From assembly GCF_900239935.1 (NCBI RefSeq), contig NZ_LT965928.1, forward strand, positions 1,611,407 through 1,675,406: a stretch of DNA of 64,000 bases, written 5' to 3'. This document shows, piece after piece, positions 46,617-56,054 of this stretch; the first letter of the stretch is position 1; each line of letters begins with the position of its first letter. The notes under the pieces were generated by a model, which saw only the letters and a program-made list of their open reading frames with translations, searched no databases and was not told where the DNA came from. Position numbers and translations under genes: made by a program. The DNA comes from Pseudoalteromonas carrageenovora IAM 12662. Lineage in GTDB: Bacteria > Pseudomonadota > Gammaproteobacteria > Enterobacterales > Alteromonadaceae.

Positions 46617-47258
46617 ATGCAAGTTATTACTATACCGGTTACCCCTTTTGCTCAAAACAGCCGAATTGTTATATGTAATGAAACTAACCAAGCTGTGGTG
46701 ATAGACCCAGGTGGTGATACAGATAAGATAATTACTGCGCTGAATGACAGGCAATTAGATTTAAAAGCTATTTGGCTAACTCATGGTCACTCAGATCATG
46801 TTGGTGGTGCCGATATATTGCGCAAGCACTTTAACATACAAATAATTGGCCCTCAGAAAGATGAAGTTTTTTGGTTCGAAAACTTACCAATGCAAGCCCA
46901 AATGTTTGGCTTTACACCTATAGCTCCATTTTACCCTGATATTTGGTTAAATCATGACGATGTTGTAAGCGTAGGTAAGCTTAGCTTTGTTGTTAAACAT
47001 TGCCCAGGCCACACGCCAGGGCATATTGTTTTTTACCAACCGCAATACGAAACCGTGATTGTCGGAGATGTCATTTTTAAGGGCTCAATAGGGCGCACAG
47101 ACTTTCCTAAAGGAGACAGTCAGCAGCTTATAGAGTCTATACGAGCGCATATTCTTACCTTGCCAGATAACACAAAAATTCTTTCTGGACATGGAAGCGA
47201 CACCACCGTGAGTTTTGAAAAACAAACAAATCCATTTGTAAGCGGTAAATTTGGCTAA
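46617..47258 (+). CDS. MBL-fold metallo-hydrolase (YcbL/glyoxalase II-like)
   Basis: A 213-residue soluble metallo-beta-lactamase-fold enzyme. The metal motif is LTHGHSDHVGGAD, with further ligands in CPGHTPGHIV, VIVGDVIF and LSGHGSDT. It resembles YcbL-type hydrolases with glyoxalase II activity on S-lactoylglutathione, but the substrate is not certain. The start ATG is one base after the M14 stop; a longer frame from 46569 would lie inside the M14 gene and is rejected. Confidence 0.88.
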   Translation: MQVITIPVTPFAQNSRIVICNETNQAVVIDPGGDTDKIITALNDRQLDLKAIWLTHGHSDHVGGADILRKHFNIQIIGPQKDEVFWFENLPMQAQMFGFTPIAPFYPDIWLNHDDVVSVGKLSFVVKHCPGHTPGHIVFYQPQYETVIVGDVIFKGSIGRTDFPKGDSQQLIESIRAHILTLPDNTKILSGHGSDTTVSFEKQTNPFVSGKFG

Positions 47259-47366
47259 ATAGCGTTATCTAATGCTTAAAATGGTTATAAAAATTCAAAA
47301 ATATGCAGACTGTTTTTTAAAATGGCTGTATAATTTAACCAGTTTATTTGATAAATAAGAAATAAA

Positions 47367-47825
47367 ATGTCTCTAAATCACGTAGATCGCCAAATATTGG
47401 CACTTTTACAACAAGATGCTAGTTTATCAACCGCAGAAATTGCCGATAAAGTAGGTTTGTCTCAGTCTCCATGCTGGCGCCGAATTGCTAAGCTTGAGCA
47501 AGATGGTTATATAAAAAGCAAAGTTGCTCTTCTTGATGAGAAAAAGCTCGGCTTTGATATGCTAGTATATGCACATGTTCGCTTATCTAATCATGGTAAA
47601 AAGAACCTTGCTGAGTTTGAAAAACTAATTATGAGTTACGATGAAGTAACCGAATGCTACACAATGGCCGGTACTATGGATTTTATGTTACGCATAATTT
47701 CTCAAGGCATTGAGGGTTACGAGCATTTTGTACGCGATAACCTATTAAGTTTAGAATACGTACAAGAAGTTCATTCAAACGTAACAATGACGTGTGTAAA
47801 ACGCAGTACTTCTCTTCCTTTATAA
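47367..47825 (+). CDS. Lrp/AsnC-family transcriptional regulator
   Basis: A 152-residue regulator: N-terminal helix-turn-helix (DRQILALLQQDASLSTAEIADKVGLSQSPCWRRIAKLEQDGYI) and C-terminal RAM ligand-binding domain (about 70-150). Amino-acid-responsive regulators of this size form octamers. Its target is not evident; it stands alone before a terminator and the SulP gene. Confidence 0.92.
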   Translation: MSLNHVDRQILALLQQDASLSTAEIADKVGLSQSPCWRRIAKLEQDGYIKSKVALLDEKKLGFDMLVYAHVRLSNHGKKNLAEFEKLIMSYDEVTECYTMAGTMDFMLRIISQGIEGYEHFVRDNLLSLEYVQEVHSNVTMTCVKRSTSLPL

Positions 47826-47883
47826 AAAGCACTTCCTGTTTGGCTAAATCTTAGCTTAACCACATAATGACAATTGTTAACTG

Positions 47884-47917
47884 AGCGCTAATTTGATAAA
47901 ATTTAGCGCTTTTTTTG
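47884..47917 (+). terminator. Terminator after the Lrp-family gene
   Basis: AGCGCTAATTT and AAATTTAGCGCT (one bulge) around a short loop, then about eight T. Confidence 0.88.
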
Positions 47918-47942
47918 ATACCGATAACACCTGAGGAACTCA

Positions 47943-49499
47943 ATGTTTAACTTACTCAGTAGAGCCCCAAGCTCTGCTAAAAACGATATTCTATCTGGTT
48001 TAACCGTGGCGCTTGCCTTGGTACCAGAAGCTGTTGCGTTTGCCTTTGTAGCAAATGTAGAACCTTTAGTTGGTCTATATGCCGCGTTTATCGTTGGTTT
48101 AATTACGGCAATATTTGGTGGCCGTCCTGGGATGATTTCAGGTGCTACCGGTGCACTTGCTGTTGTAATGGTAAGTTTAGTACTTGATCATGGTGTTGAG
48201 TATTTATTTGCAACCGTTTTACTCATGGGAATACTGCAAATTCTTGCAGGGGTCTTTAAGCTTGGTAAGTTTATTCGTATGGTTCCTCACCCGGTAATGC
48301 TCGGCTTTGTAAATGGTCTAGCTATTGTTATATTTTTAGCACAACTAGGGCAATTTAAAGTGCCTGATGGTGCCGGTGGGCAGCAGTGGATGACAGGCAG
48401 TCCGCTTTTCATCATGCTTGGTTTAGTTGCACTGACTATGGCTATAATTCATTTTTTACCTAAATTAACTACCGCTGTGCCATCTTCATTGGTAGCTATT
48501 GTAACCGTCACTGGTTTAGTAATCGGTTTTGACTTAGAAGCACACACCGTACTTGATTTCTTAAAAGGTATGACAGGTAATGAAGCGGCAACTATTGCCG
48601 GTGGCTTACCAGAATTTCACATTCCTATGGTGCCGTTTACTCTAGATACACTGTATATTATTTTCCCGTATGCACTTATTTTAGCCGCTATTGGTTTAAT
48701 TGAATCTTTATTAACACTTAGCTTAATAGACGAAATTACTGAAACTCGTGGCCATTCTAACAAAGAATGTATAGGCCAAGGCGCAGCAAACGTAACGTGT
48801 GGCTTTTTTGGTGCGATGGGCGGTTGTGCAATGATTGGCCAATCAATGATCAACATTAATTCAGGTGGTCGCTCACGTTTATCAGGTATAAGCGCGGCAT
48901 TAATGTTACTAGCCTTTATTATTTTCGCATCGAGCTTAATAGAAATGATCCCACTTGCTGCCTTAGTAGGTGTTATGTTTATGGTTGTGCTTGGCACATT
49001 TGAATGGGCAAGCTTTAAGATGATGAAGCGTGTACCGCTATCTGACGCTTTTGTTATTGTGCTTGTATCGGGAGTAACAGTTATTACCGATTTAGCTATT
49101 GCAGTATGCGTAGGTGTTATTGTATCGGCATTAGTATTTGCTTGGCAGCACGCAAAACACATTTACACTACAAACTATATTGATGAACAAGGTGCAAAAG
49201 TATATGAGCTGCACGGGCCGTTATTTTTCGGCTCAGTTAAAAACTTTTCAGAGTTATTTGATGTTAAAAATGACCCTAAAGACGTGATAGTCGAGTTTAA
49301 ACACAGTCGTGTTTCTGATCACAGTGCAATAGAAGCAATAGACAGCCTTGCTGATAAATACACTAAAGCGGGTAAACAACTTCATTTACGCCACTTAAGT
49401 AAAGACTGTACACAGTTATTGCATAAAGCCCGTGATTTAGTTGAAGTTAACGTGATTGAAGATCCAACATATAAAGTTGCATCAGACAAACTAGCTTAA
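47943..49499 (+). CDS. SulP-family anion transporter with STAS domain
   Basis: A 518-residue membrane protein: SLC26/SulP core (about 1-400, opening [35 protein letters not shown]) with around 12-14 membrane segments and a C-terminal STAS domain (about 420-510, ..[18 protein letters not shown]). Members carry sulfate, bicarbonate or dicarboxylates; the ion cannot be told from sequence. A terminator follows. Confidence 0.93.
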   Translation: MFNLLSRAPSSAKNDILSGLTVALALVPEAVAFAFVANVEPLVGLYAAFIVGLITAIFGGRPGMISGATGALAVVMVSLVLDHGVEYLFATVLLMGILQILAGVFKLGKFIRMVPHPVMLGFVNGLAIVIFLAQLGQFKVPDGAGGQQWMTGSPLFIMLGLVALTMAIIHFLPKLTTAVPSSLVAIVTVTGLVIGFDLEAHTVLDFLKGMTGNEAATIAGGLPEFHIPMVPFTLDTLYIIFPYALILAAIGLIESLLTLSLIDEITETRGHSNKECIGQGAANVTCGFFGAMGGCAMIGQSMININSGGRSRLSGISAALMLLAFIIFASSLIEMIPLAALVGVMFMVVLGTFEWASFKMMKRVPLSDAFVIVLVSGVTVITDLAIAVCVGVIVSALVFAWQHAKHIYTTNYIDEQGAKVYELHGPLFFGSVKNFSELFDVKNDPKDVIVEFKHSRVSDHSAIEAIDSLADKYTKAGKQLHLRHLSKDCTQLLHKARDLVEVNVIEDPTYKVASDKLA

Positions 49500-49522
49500 C
49501 CTGTACTAAGTGACGCAAATTT

Positions 49523-49556
49523 AAAAAGCGAGAGGATAAAACCTTTCGCTTTTTTA
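49523..49556 (+). terminator. Terminator after the SulP gene
   Basis: AAAAGCGAGAGG pairs with CCTTTCGCT (one mismatch) across a short A-rich loop, followed by a T-run. The following 225 bases to the kinase gene hold no recognised feature. Confidence 0.8.
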
Positions 49557-49724
49557 GTGCGATGATAAATGTTTGCGGTAAGACTCGCATAAAGCAAGAT
49601 AGGTGGTACTGCTAAGCAAACGGATAAATCTATATAATAATGAAAGCTGACTTTAAGCTTCACAATAAAAATAATCGAGCCTAATATAAAGTTAGTATTT
49701 AACTATACGGAGTAAATGTAAATT

Positions 49725-50798
49725 TTGAACTGGCAATCCTTAGTCGATAACAGACAACGCTTTTTTTGGCTTTTGCAAATTGCAGGTTGGATAGGTTATG
49801 CGTTAGTAAATTACATTGGCTCTAAAGTATTTGAAATGCGCGACATCTACGTATTTGTTATTTTACTAAACGCGTATGCTGGCTGTTTAATGACTGTGCC
49901 ACTTAGGTACATTTATCGTAAAATTTGGAACGCCTCACCATGGGTGTTAATGATTGTTGTATTTGGTGCTTCGTATATTACGGGCACTTTATGGGCGGTT
50001 GTTCAAAAATTTAATTTATGGGAAATATACCGTCATGGGTATAGGCCTGAAGAGTGGTTTTATTACCTACAACAAGGTTTAGATTCTGTTTATATTATTT
50101 TATGTTGGAGTGGTTTGTACTTTGGCGTTAAATATTATCAGCTACTACAAAGTGAGCGACAAAAAGCGCTAAAAGCCACAACTATGGCACACGAAGCGCA
50201 ATTAAAAATGCTCAGGTACCAGCTTAATCCTCATTTTTTATTCAATACACTAAACGCTATCTCTACATTAATTTTGGTGAAAGAAAACAAAGATGCTAAC
50301 TTAATGGTAGCAAGGCTAAGTGACTTTTTACGCTATACACTAAATACCGATCCAATTAAAAAAGTACCTCTTGAGCAAGAGCTACATGCATTAATGCTTT
50401 ATCTTGAAATAGAGCGGGTACGTTTTGATGAACGATTAAAAGTAAATGTAGATATAAGCGAACAAGCCAAAGAGGCATTAGTGCCAAGCTTAATTTTGCA
50501 ACCAATTATTGAAAACGCAATTAAATACGCTATTGCCCATTTAGCGCAAGGTGGTGTGATAGATATAAAAGCACAAGTATTTGCAAACGAATTATTATTA
50601 GAAGTTGGCGATAATGGCCCCGGCACCGAAATACTCGATGGCCAATTAGTAAATGCCCAAGGGGTAGGGGTTGCTAACACCAAAGATAGATTAAAAACGT
50701 TGTATGAAAATAATTATTCGTTTGTATTATCACATAATACGCCAAGTGGATTAAAAGTTAATCTGCGAGTACCGTTTGAAAAGGCTGTGAAGAAATGA
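49725..50798 (+). CDS. LytS-like sensor histidine kinase
   Basis: A 357-residue kinase with four N-terminal membrane segments (about 15-150), the His_kinase-type phosphoacceptor region with YQLNPHFLFNTLNAISTL (the His at QLNPH), and an ATPase domain with IIENAIKYAI and GDNGPG. The start is TTG at 49725, GGAG lying about 12 bases upstream, so the start is uncertain. It overlaps the response-regulator gene by four bases (ATGA). The signal is unknown. Confidence 0.9.
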   Translation: MNWQSLVDNRQRFFWLLQIAGWIGYALVNYIGSKVFEMRDIYVFVILLNAYAGCLMTVPLRYIYRKIWNASPWVLMIVVFGASYITGTLWAVVQKFNLWEIYRHGYRPEEWFYYLQQGLDSVYIILCWSGLYFGVKYYQLLQSERQKALKATTMAHEAQLKMLRYQLNPHFLFNTLNAISTLILVKENKDANLMVARLSDFLRYTLNTDPIKKVPLEQELHALMLYLEIERVRFDERLKVNVDISEQAKEALVPSLILQPIIENAIKYAIAHLAQGGVIDIKAQVFANELLLEVGDNGPGTEILDGQLVNAQGVGVANTKDRLKTLYENNYSFVLSHNTPSGLKVNLRVPFEKAVKK

Positions 50799-51619
50799 CT
50801 AAAATAAAAACACTTATCGTTGATGACGAACCCTTAGCAAGAAAAGGTTTAGCAGTAAGACTAGACGAGTTTGCTGATATTGAAGTGATAAAATTATGTA
50901 GCTCAGGCGCAGATGCAATTGAAATGTGCCAAAGTGAAAAAATAGATTTGGTTTTTTTAGATATTCAAATGCCAGGCATGAATGGCTTTGAAGTAGCAAG
51001 AGCGCTAAGCGAAAGTACAAAAGCATTACCTGCGATTGTATTTGTAACTGCTTTTGATCAGTTTGCTGTTAAAGCGTTCGAAATTCATGCGCTAGATTAC
51101 ATTTTAAAACCCGTTGACGATAACAGACTAAAACAGGCGGTAGAAAAAGTGCATACCTATTTAAAAACGCAGCAAGACAACGCCCATAAGAAAAAACTAG
51201 CGAGTTTTGTAGCCGGAATTACTGGTAATAATTGCGAAGAAATATTAAAAAAATTAGCCACAGGCGATACGCTAACGGATAGACGCTACCCAGAGTCATT
51301 GGCTGTAAAAGAGCAAGGTGAAATAATACGTGTCCCAGTGGCAACTATTCAATGGGTAGATGCAGCGGGTGATTATATGTGTTTACATTGCCAAGACGGA
51401 CAAACACATATATTACGTAAAACGATGAAGGAGCTTGAGCAAGAGCTCGACCCTCATTTATTTGTTCGCGTACATCGCAGTGCAATCGTTAATACAAAGC
51501 AAATAAGTAAACTGGTTACGCAAGTAAGTGGTGAATATTTATTAGTACTTGAAAACGGACAAGAGCTTAAAGTGAGCCGAAGCTACCGCGATAAAGTAAA
51601 AGCAGCGCTAGCCAGTTAG
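50795..51619 (+). CDS. LytTR-domain response regulator
   Basis: A 274-residue partner of the upstream kinase: receiver domain (1-120; phosphoacceptor Asp in VFLDIQMPGMNG, Lys in ILKPVDD) and C-terminal LytTR DNA-binding domain (about 165-270; FVRVHRSAIVNTKQI). Such pairs act on cell-surface or nutrient-uptake genes; no target site was identified. It ends in a bidirectional terminator. Confidence 0.93.
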   Translation: MTKIKTLIVDDEPLARKGLAVRLDEFADIEVIKLCSSGADAIEMCQSEKIDLVFLDIQMPGMNGFEVARALSESTKALPAIVFVTAFDQFAVKAFEIHALDYILKPVDDNRLKQAVEKVHTYLKTQQDNAHKKKLASFVAGITGNNCEEILKKLATGDTLTDRRYPESLAVKEQGEIIRVPVATIQWVDAAGDYMCLHCQDGQTHILRKTMKELEQELDPHLFVRVHRSAIVNTKQISKLVTQVSGEYLLVLENGQELKVSRSYRDKVKAALAS

Positions 51620-51638
51620 TTTGATGTTTTACAAACAT

Positions 51639-51667
51639 AAAAAATGCGAGCTTAGCTCGCATTTTTT
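51639..51667. terminator. Bidirectional terminator, LytTR gene / pyruvate kinase
   Basis: A perfect 13-bp stem: A-run then TGCGAGC, loop TTA, GCTCGCA then T-run. It serves both converging genes. Confidence 0.94.
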
Positions 51668-51690
51668 ATATTAGACGTTTTATTACGCTA

Positions 51691-53127
51691 TTATGCAACA
51701 GTCACAATTTTCATTGTATTAGTTGCACCCACAGTTTCCATTGAATCACCGTGAGTAATAATAACTGTATCGCCAGACTGTAATGAGCCTTGAGCTACAA
51801 GCGTATCAAGTGCAGCTTTTACCATGCCGTCTTTTTCAGTTTTTGTAGAATCAAAAAACACAGGGTAAACACCACGGTAAAGTGCTGTTTGACCAAGTGT
51901 GCTTGCATGGCGTGAAAGCGAGTAGATTGGTAAACCTGAGCTTATACGCGACATTAATTTAGCTGTGCTGCCTGACTCAGTAAGTGTAACAATCGCTTTT
52001 ACAGAGTCTAAGTGGTTAGCAGCATACATAGCTGAAAGGGCGATAGATTCTGCATTGTTAGAAAAACGACTGTCTAAACGGTGCTTAGATACGTGCGTTT
52101 CTTTTTGCGATTCAGCACCTAAACAAACACGTGCCATTGTAGCTACTGTTTCTTCTGGGTAATCGCCTGCAGCAGTTTCAGCTGAAAGCATAACCGCATC
52201 GGTACCATCAAGTACCGCGTTTGCCACATCCATAACTTCTGCGCGCGTTGGCATAGGGTTATCGATCATCGATTCCATCATTTGCGTAGCAGTAACCACT
52301 GTACGGTTTAATGAACGAGCACGACGAATAATAAGTTTTTGCTTACCCATTAACGCGGCATCACCAATCTCAACACCTAAATCACCACGAGCAACCATTA
52401 CAGCGTCAGATGCTAAAACGATATCATCAACAGCTTCTTGCGTTTCAACTGCTTCTGCACGTTCAATTTTTGCAAGTAGCTGTGCTTTTGAGCCCGCAGC
52501 CTCTGCAAGTGAGCGCACATAGCGCATATCGTCACCACTACGTGGGAATGATACCGCAATGTAATCTACGTCAATTTCAGCCGCAGTGATTAAATCTTCT
52601 TTATCTTTTTCAGTAAACGCAGGAGCAGTTAAGCCACCACCTAAACGGTTAATACCTTTATTATTAGATAATACGCCGCCAACAGTTACGCTACAGTGCA
52701 CTAAATGACCGCCAACTTCTTCAACAGTAAGTTGGATTAAACCATCATTTAATAGTAATAAATCACCTGGCGTTACATCTTGTGGTAATTCTTTGTAATC
52801 AATACCTACCGCGTTTACATCGCCTTCGCCTTTTTCCATTTTGGCATCAAGGGTAAACTTTGCACCTACAGCAAGTGTTACTTTACCTTCTTTAAAAGTA
52901 GAAACACGGATTTTAGGGCCTTGAAGGTCTGCAAGAATTGCAATGTGCTTACCTAATTTTTTGGCGATATCGCGAACAGCTTGTGCGCGGTCTTTATGAT
53001 CTTGGGCAACACCATGTGAGAAGTTTAAACGTACTACATTAGCCCCAGCGATAATAATTTTTTCTAGGTTGTTATCTCTATCGGTAGCAGGCCCAAGGGT
53101 AGCGACTATTTTTGTGCGTCTTAGCAT
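51691..53127 (-). CDS. pyk: Pyruvate kinase
   Basis: A 478-residue enzyme making pyruvate and ATP from phosphoenolpyruvate and [35 protein letters not shown], the active-site IERAEAV (Lys-Ile-Glu) and [11 protein letters not shown], with [10 protein letters not shown], are all present. The ATG at 53127 has AGGAG six bases upstream. It is divergent from the 6-phosphogluconate dehydrogenase gene; a palindrome cluster at 53260-53285 lies in the shared region. Confidence 0.97.
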   Translation of the reverse strand: MLRRTKIVATLGPATDRDNNLEKIIIAGANVVRLNFSHGVAQDHKDRAQAVRDIAKKLGKHIAILADLQGPKIRVSTFKEGKVTLAVGAKFTLDAKMEKGEGDVNAVGIDYKELPQDVTPGDLLLLNDGLIQLTVEEVGGHLVHCSVTVGGVLSNNKGINRLGGGLTAPAFTEKDKEDLITAAEIDVDYIAVSFPRSGDDMRYVRSLAEAAGSKAQLLAKIERAEAVETQEAVDDIVLASDAVMVARGDLGVEIGDAALMGKQKLIIRRARSLNRTVVTATQMMESMIDNPMPTRAEVMDVANAVLDGTDAVMLSAETAAGDYPEETVATMARVCLGAESQKETHVSKHRLDSRFSNNAESIALSAMYAANHLDSVKAIVTLTESGSTAKLMSRISSGLPIYSLSRHASTLGQTALYRGVYPVFFDSTKTEKDGMVKAALDTLVAQGSLQSGDTVIITHGDSMETVGATNTMKIVTVA

Positions 53128-53259
53128 CAATTTCTCCTGTGTGCTTGGTGAAAGCAGGTTGACTGTTATTTTGTTTACTAAAAATATCTATATTAGAATA
53201 AAACGTTTTTAGTTGTAGGCAAACTTCAAAGGTTTACCACTATTTTATACAAAACTATT

Positions 53260-53285
53260 GTGTCATCATTATGACACCGGTGTCA
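53260..53285. promoter_or_regulatory. Overlapping palindromes in the pyk-gnd divergent region
   Basis: GTGTCAT (53260-53266) and ATGACAC (53271-53277) form one dyad. TGACACCGGTGTCA (53272-53285) is a perfect 14-bp palindrome with central CG, the symmetry typical of LacI-family operators. The two share ATGACAC, so three half-sites sit side by side. The site is 133-158 bases before pyk and 222-247 before the dehydrogenase gene. Nothing else clear is seen in 53128-53506. Confidence 0.55.
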
Positions 53286-53506
53286 GAATGCGTCAATGAT
53301 CTTAATTTCAAATAGCGGTGCTTTTAGTCACCCCTAGAGCATTGATGTTTGATATAATTACGTAGCTTATTTATCTGTAATAAAAAAGCATGTTGTATTG
53401 GCTCATGGTTAGCATTTTATGACTGCATGAGTATAATGCACGCGGTATTATTTAATTTATACACTGAATTTTCTAACCAAATAGTTGTTACCGAGGAGGA
53501 CACTAA

Positions 53507-54880
53507 ATGCAAGTTGCATTAGTAGGGTTAGGCGTTATGGGAAAAAATCTTGCCCTAAACTTGATAGAAAAAGGGATAACGCTAGTCGCTTATGACAAAA
53601 ACCCACATGCGGGTGAAGAGTTACTAAGTTGTGCTAAATCTCAAGGCATGGCTGATCGACTTCACATTGTTTCTGATTTAAGAGACATGGTAAGACGTTT
53701 AGAAGCACCTCGTTCTATTTTATTACTTGTTCCTGCTGGAGAACTAGTTGATGCTGTTTGTAATGAACTAGTAGAAGCGGGCGTAGAGTGTAACGATATC
53801 ATTGTAGATTGCGGTAACAGCAATTATAAAGATGGTATAACGCGTAAACTTAAATACCAAAACAAATTTGAATTTGCCACCATGGGCATCTCAGGTGGGG
53901 CCGAAGGCGCTCGCCACGGTCCAGCTATGATGGCGAGTGGTTCTGAAGGTGGTTGGGGAAGAATTGAACCGTGGTTTGAAAAAGCAGCTGCGAGTTTTAA
54001 TGGTGAATCTTGCTTTGCACGCGTTGGTCAATCTGCCAGTGGCCATTTTGTAAAAATGGTTCACAACGGTATTGAATATGCTCTTATGCAGCTTATTGCA
54101 GAAGTATATCAACTACTTCGTATTGGCACGGGGCGATCACCTAAAGAAGTTGCTGAAATATTTAACGATTGGTCTCAGGGTCAATTAAACAGCTACTTAT
54201 TGTCTATTTCTAGCCACATTTTATCTCTTGAAAATCAAAATAATGTGCCTCTTGCGGACTTAATTGATAACAAAGTAGGTGCTAAAGGTACAGGCCTTTG
54301 GACTGCGCAAAATGCATTAGAGCTTGGTATTGCCGTGCCATCACTTGTAGCTGCAGTGCAGGCTCGTCATTTAACTAACGCGTGTAACACGACTGCTGCA
54401 CATGAAATGTCGTACGCAGCGAAATCTACCAATAATGTTGATATTGATTTAGAAGAGTTAAAAGACGCGTTCTTACTTGCAAGCTTGTTAGCTTATCGCC
54501 AAGGTTTAGCGCTTATTAAAGGTGCATCGCGTACTCACCAGTGGAAAGTTGATTTATCTAAAACACTTCAAACGTGGCGTGCTGGTTGTATTATTCGTGC
54601 TGATTACCTAGATAGCGTTGCGCAAGGTGTTGAATTTATTGACACCCTTGAAAAAGAGTCAAACTCTTTACGTAAAATCACCGGCCAAGCAGTAATGACT
54701 GGTTTAGCATTCCCGGTATTGGGTGCTACGCAAACGTATTTAGCAACACTTACAACACCTAGTAATGGGCATTTAGTACAAGCCCAGCGTGATTACTTTG
54801 GTGAGCACGGTGTAAAAACTCACAGTGGCGAGGCTTGTCACTTAACTGACTTAGTGGATTTAGACGCTAAAGTTAGATAA
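53507..54880 (+). CDS. gnd: 6-phosphogluconate dehydrogenase (decarboxylating)
   Basis: A 457-residue NADP-type enzyme converting 6-phosphogluconate to ribulose 5-phosphate with CO2 release. It has an N-terminal Rossmann motif (VALVGLGVMGKNLALNLIEKG), substrate-binding GISGGAEGARHGP, catalytic HFVKMVHNGIEY (Lys and Glu), KGTGLWTAQNAL and C-terminal RAGCIIRADYLD. The consensus NKGTG is AKGTG here. GAGGAGG precedes the ATG. It is slightly shorter than the usual 468 residues. A bidirectional terminator separates it from ansA. Confidence 0.93.
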   Translation: MQVALVGLGVMGKNLALNLIEKGITLVAYDKNPHAGEELLSCAKSQGMADRLHIVSDLRDMVRRLEAPRSILLLVPAGELVDAVCNELVEAGVECNDIIVDCGNSNYKDGITRKLKYQNKFEFATMGISGGAEGARHGPAMMASGSEGGWGRIEPWFEKAAASFNGESCFARVGQSASGHFVKMVHNGIEYALMQLIAEVYQLLRIGTGRSPKEVAEIFNDWSQGQLNSYLLSISSHILSLENQNNVPLADLIDNKVGAKGTGLWTAQNALELGIAVPSLVAAVQARHLTNACNTTAAHEMSYAAKSTNNVDIDLEELKDAFLLASLLAYRQGLALIKGASRTHQWKVDLSKTLQTWRAGCIIRADYLDSVAQGVEFIDTLEKESNSLRKITGQAVMTGLAFPVLGATQTYLATLTTPSNGHLVQAQRDYFGEHGVKTHSGEACHLTDLVDLDAKVR

Positions 54881-54916
54881 TTATTCCCTAACCAATGTTT
54901 GGTTACGTAATACAAT

Positions 54917-54942
54917 AAAGGCACGCTAAATAGCGTGCCTTT
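54917..54942. terminator. Bidirectional terminator, gnd / ansA
   Basis: AAAGGCACGCTA and TAGCGTGCCTTT are perfect 12-bp arms with a two-base spacer, between the converging gene ends. Confidence 0.88.
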
Positions 54943-54961
54943 TGCCTTTTGGTAAACAAAG

Positions 54962-55972
54962 TTACCGGCTTAATTCACCGCGTAAATTGTCCTGCATTAA
55001 ATGGCGTATAGTTTCTACTTCAAGGTTTTGGCTAAGTAAGTAATGCAACTTAGTTAAACACGCCTCTAAAGTCATATCGTAACCACTAATTACACCAATA
55101 TTTAAAAGTGCATTGCCGGTTGCATAGCCGCCCATATTTACATGGCCTTTTAAGCACTGGGTTAAATTAATAATGACTACGCCACGTTTACTTGCTTGCT
55201 CAAGTATGGCTAAAAACTCTGGATCTTGCGGGGCATTACCTACACCAAAACTGAGTAGTACTAATGCTTTTATACTGCCGTTAACTAGGCTTTCAACAAC
55301 TTCTTTACTTATACCTGGGTATAAATAAAGTACACCAATTGGCTGTGGTGTAATTGAGGTTACCTGTAACTCGTTTTCAACATACGGGCTAAGCTGGCCT
55401 TTAATGAGCTGAATATTAATACCAGATAATGCTAGAGGCTCAAGGTTGGGTGATGCAAACGCATTAAAACCATCAGCATGTGCTTTGGTCGCTCGGTTGC
55501 CTCTAAATAACTGATTATTAAAAAATAAGCTTACTTCAGCTATTGGATAATTAGCAGCTAAATACATTGCATTTAGTAAGTTTACTTGCCCATCAGAGCG
55601 CAGCTGAGACAGTGGTATTTGTGAGCCAGTTACAATAACCGGTTTTGTTAAGTTCTCGAACATAAACGACAGTGCCGATGCAGTGTATGCCATCGTGTCT
55701 GTACCATGAAGTACAACAAAGCCATCATAATCTTGGTATTTGCTTTTAATATCATCAGCAATAAGTTGCCAATGCTCGGGCGACATATCTGAAGAGTCGA
55801 TAAGAGGGCAGTATTCGTGAATATCAAATAAAGGCATTTCTTCACGATTAAATTCTGCGTTATTAACTACAGTTTCGGTTAAAAAGCCTTCAGCTGGGAT
55901 ATAGCCACGGCTCGATTTTTTCATCCCTATAGTACCGCCAGTGTAAGCGATATAAATACGTTTACGTTTCAT
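54962..55972 (-). CDS. ansA: L-asparaginase type I (cytoplasmic)
   Basis: A 336-residue asparaginase without signal peptide, hydrolysing asparagine to aspartate and ammonia. IYIAYTGGTIGM holds the first catalytic Thr and VVLHGTDTMAYTASAL the second with Asp. The ATG at 55972 directly abuts the T-run of a hairpin that follows sppA, and no Shine-Dalgarno sequence is visible, so initiation is unusual. It may be weakly expressed from sppA read-through. Confidence 0.95.
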   Translation of the reverse strand: MKRKRIYIAYTGGTIGMKKSSRGYIPAEGFLTETVVNNAEFNREEMPLFDIHEYCPLIDSSDMSPEHWQLIADDIKSKYQDYDGFVVLHGTDTMAYTASALSFMFENLTKPVIVTGSQIPLSQLRSDGQVNLLNAMYLAANYPIAEVSLFFNNQLFRGNRATKAHADGFNAFASPNLEPLALSGINIQLIKGQLSPYVENELQVTSITPQPIGVLYLYPGISKEVVESLVNGSIKALVLLSFGVGNAPQDPEFLAILEQASKRGVVIINLTQCLKGHVNMGGYATGNALLNIGVISGYDMTLEACLTKLHYLLSQNLEVETIRHLMQDNLRGELSR

Positions 55973-56000
55973 AAAAAAAGCCCAGTAAAAAAACTGGGCT
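55973..56000 (-). terminator. Terminator between sppA and ansA, ending at the ansA start codon
   Basis: On the minus strand AGCCCAG, an eight-base T-rich loop, CTGGGCT and seven T run straight into the ansA ATG (55972). It looks like an intrinsic terminator for sppA; the position also puts the ansA start inside or next to the structure. Confidence 0.8.
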
Positions 56001-56054
56001 TAGTATAACGTTAAGCAGCTTTAAATACAGCTGCTTAGACAAGAAGATGCACTT

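Noticed and set aside
53507..54880. A 3-hydroxyisobutyrate dehydrogenase-type assignment for the Rossmann dehydrogenase
   Set aside because: The length, GISGGAEGARHGP, KMVHNGIEY and KGTG motifs and the long helical C-domain fit 6-phosphogluconate dehydrogenase.
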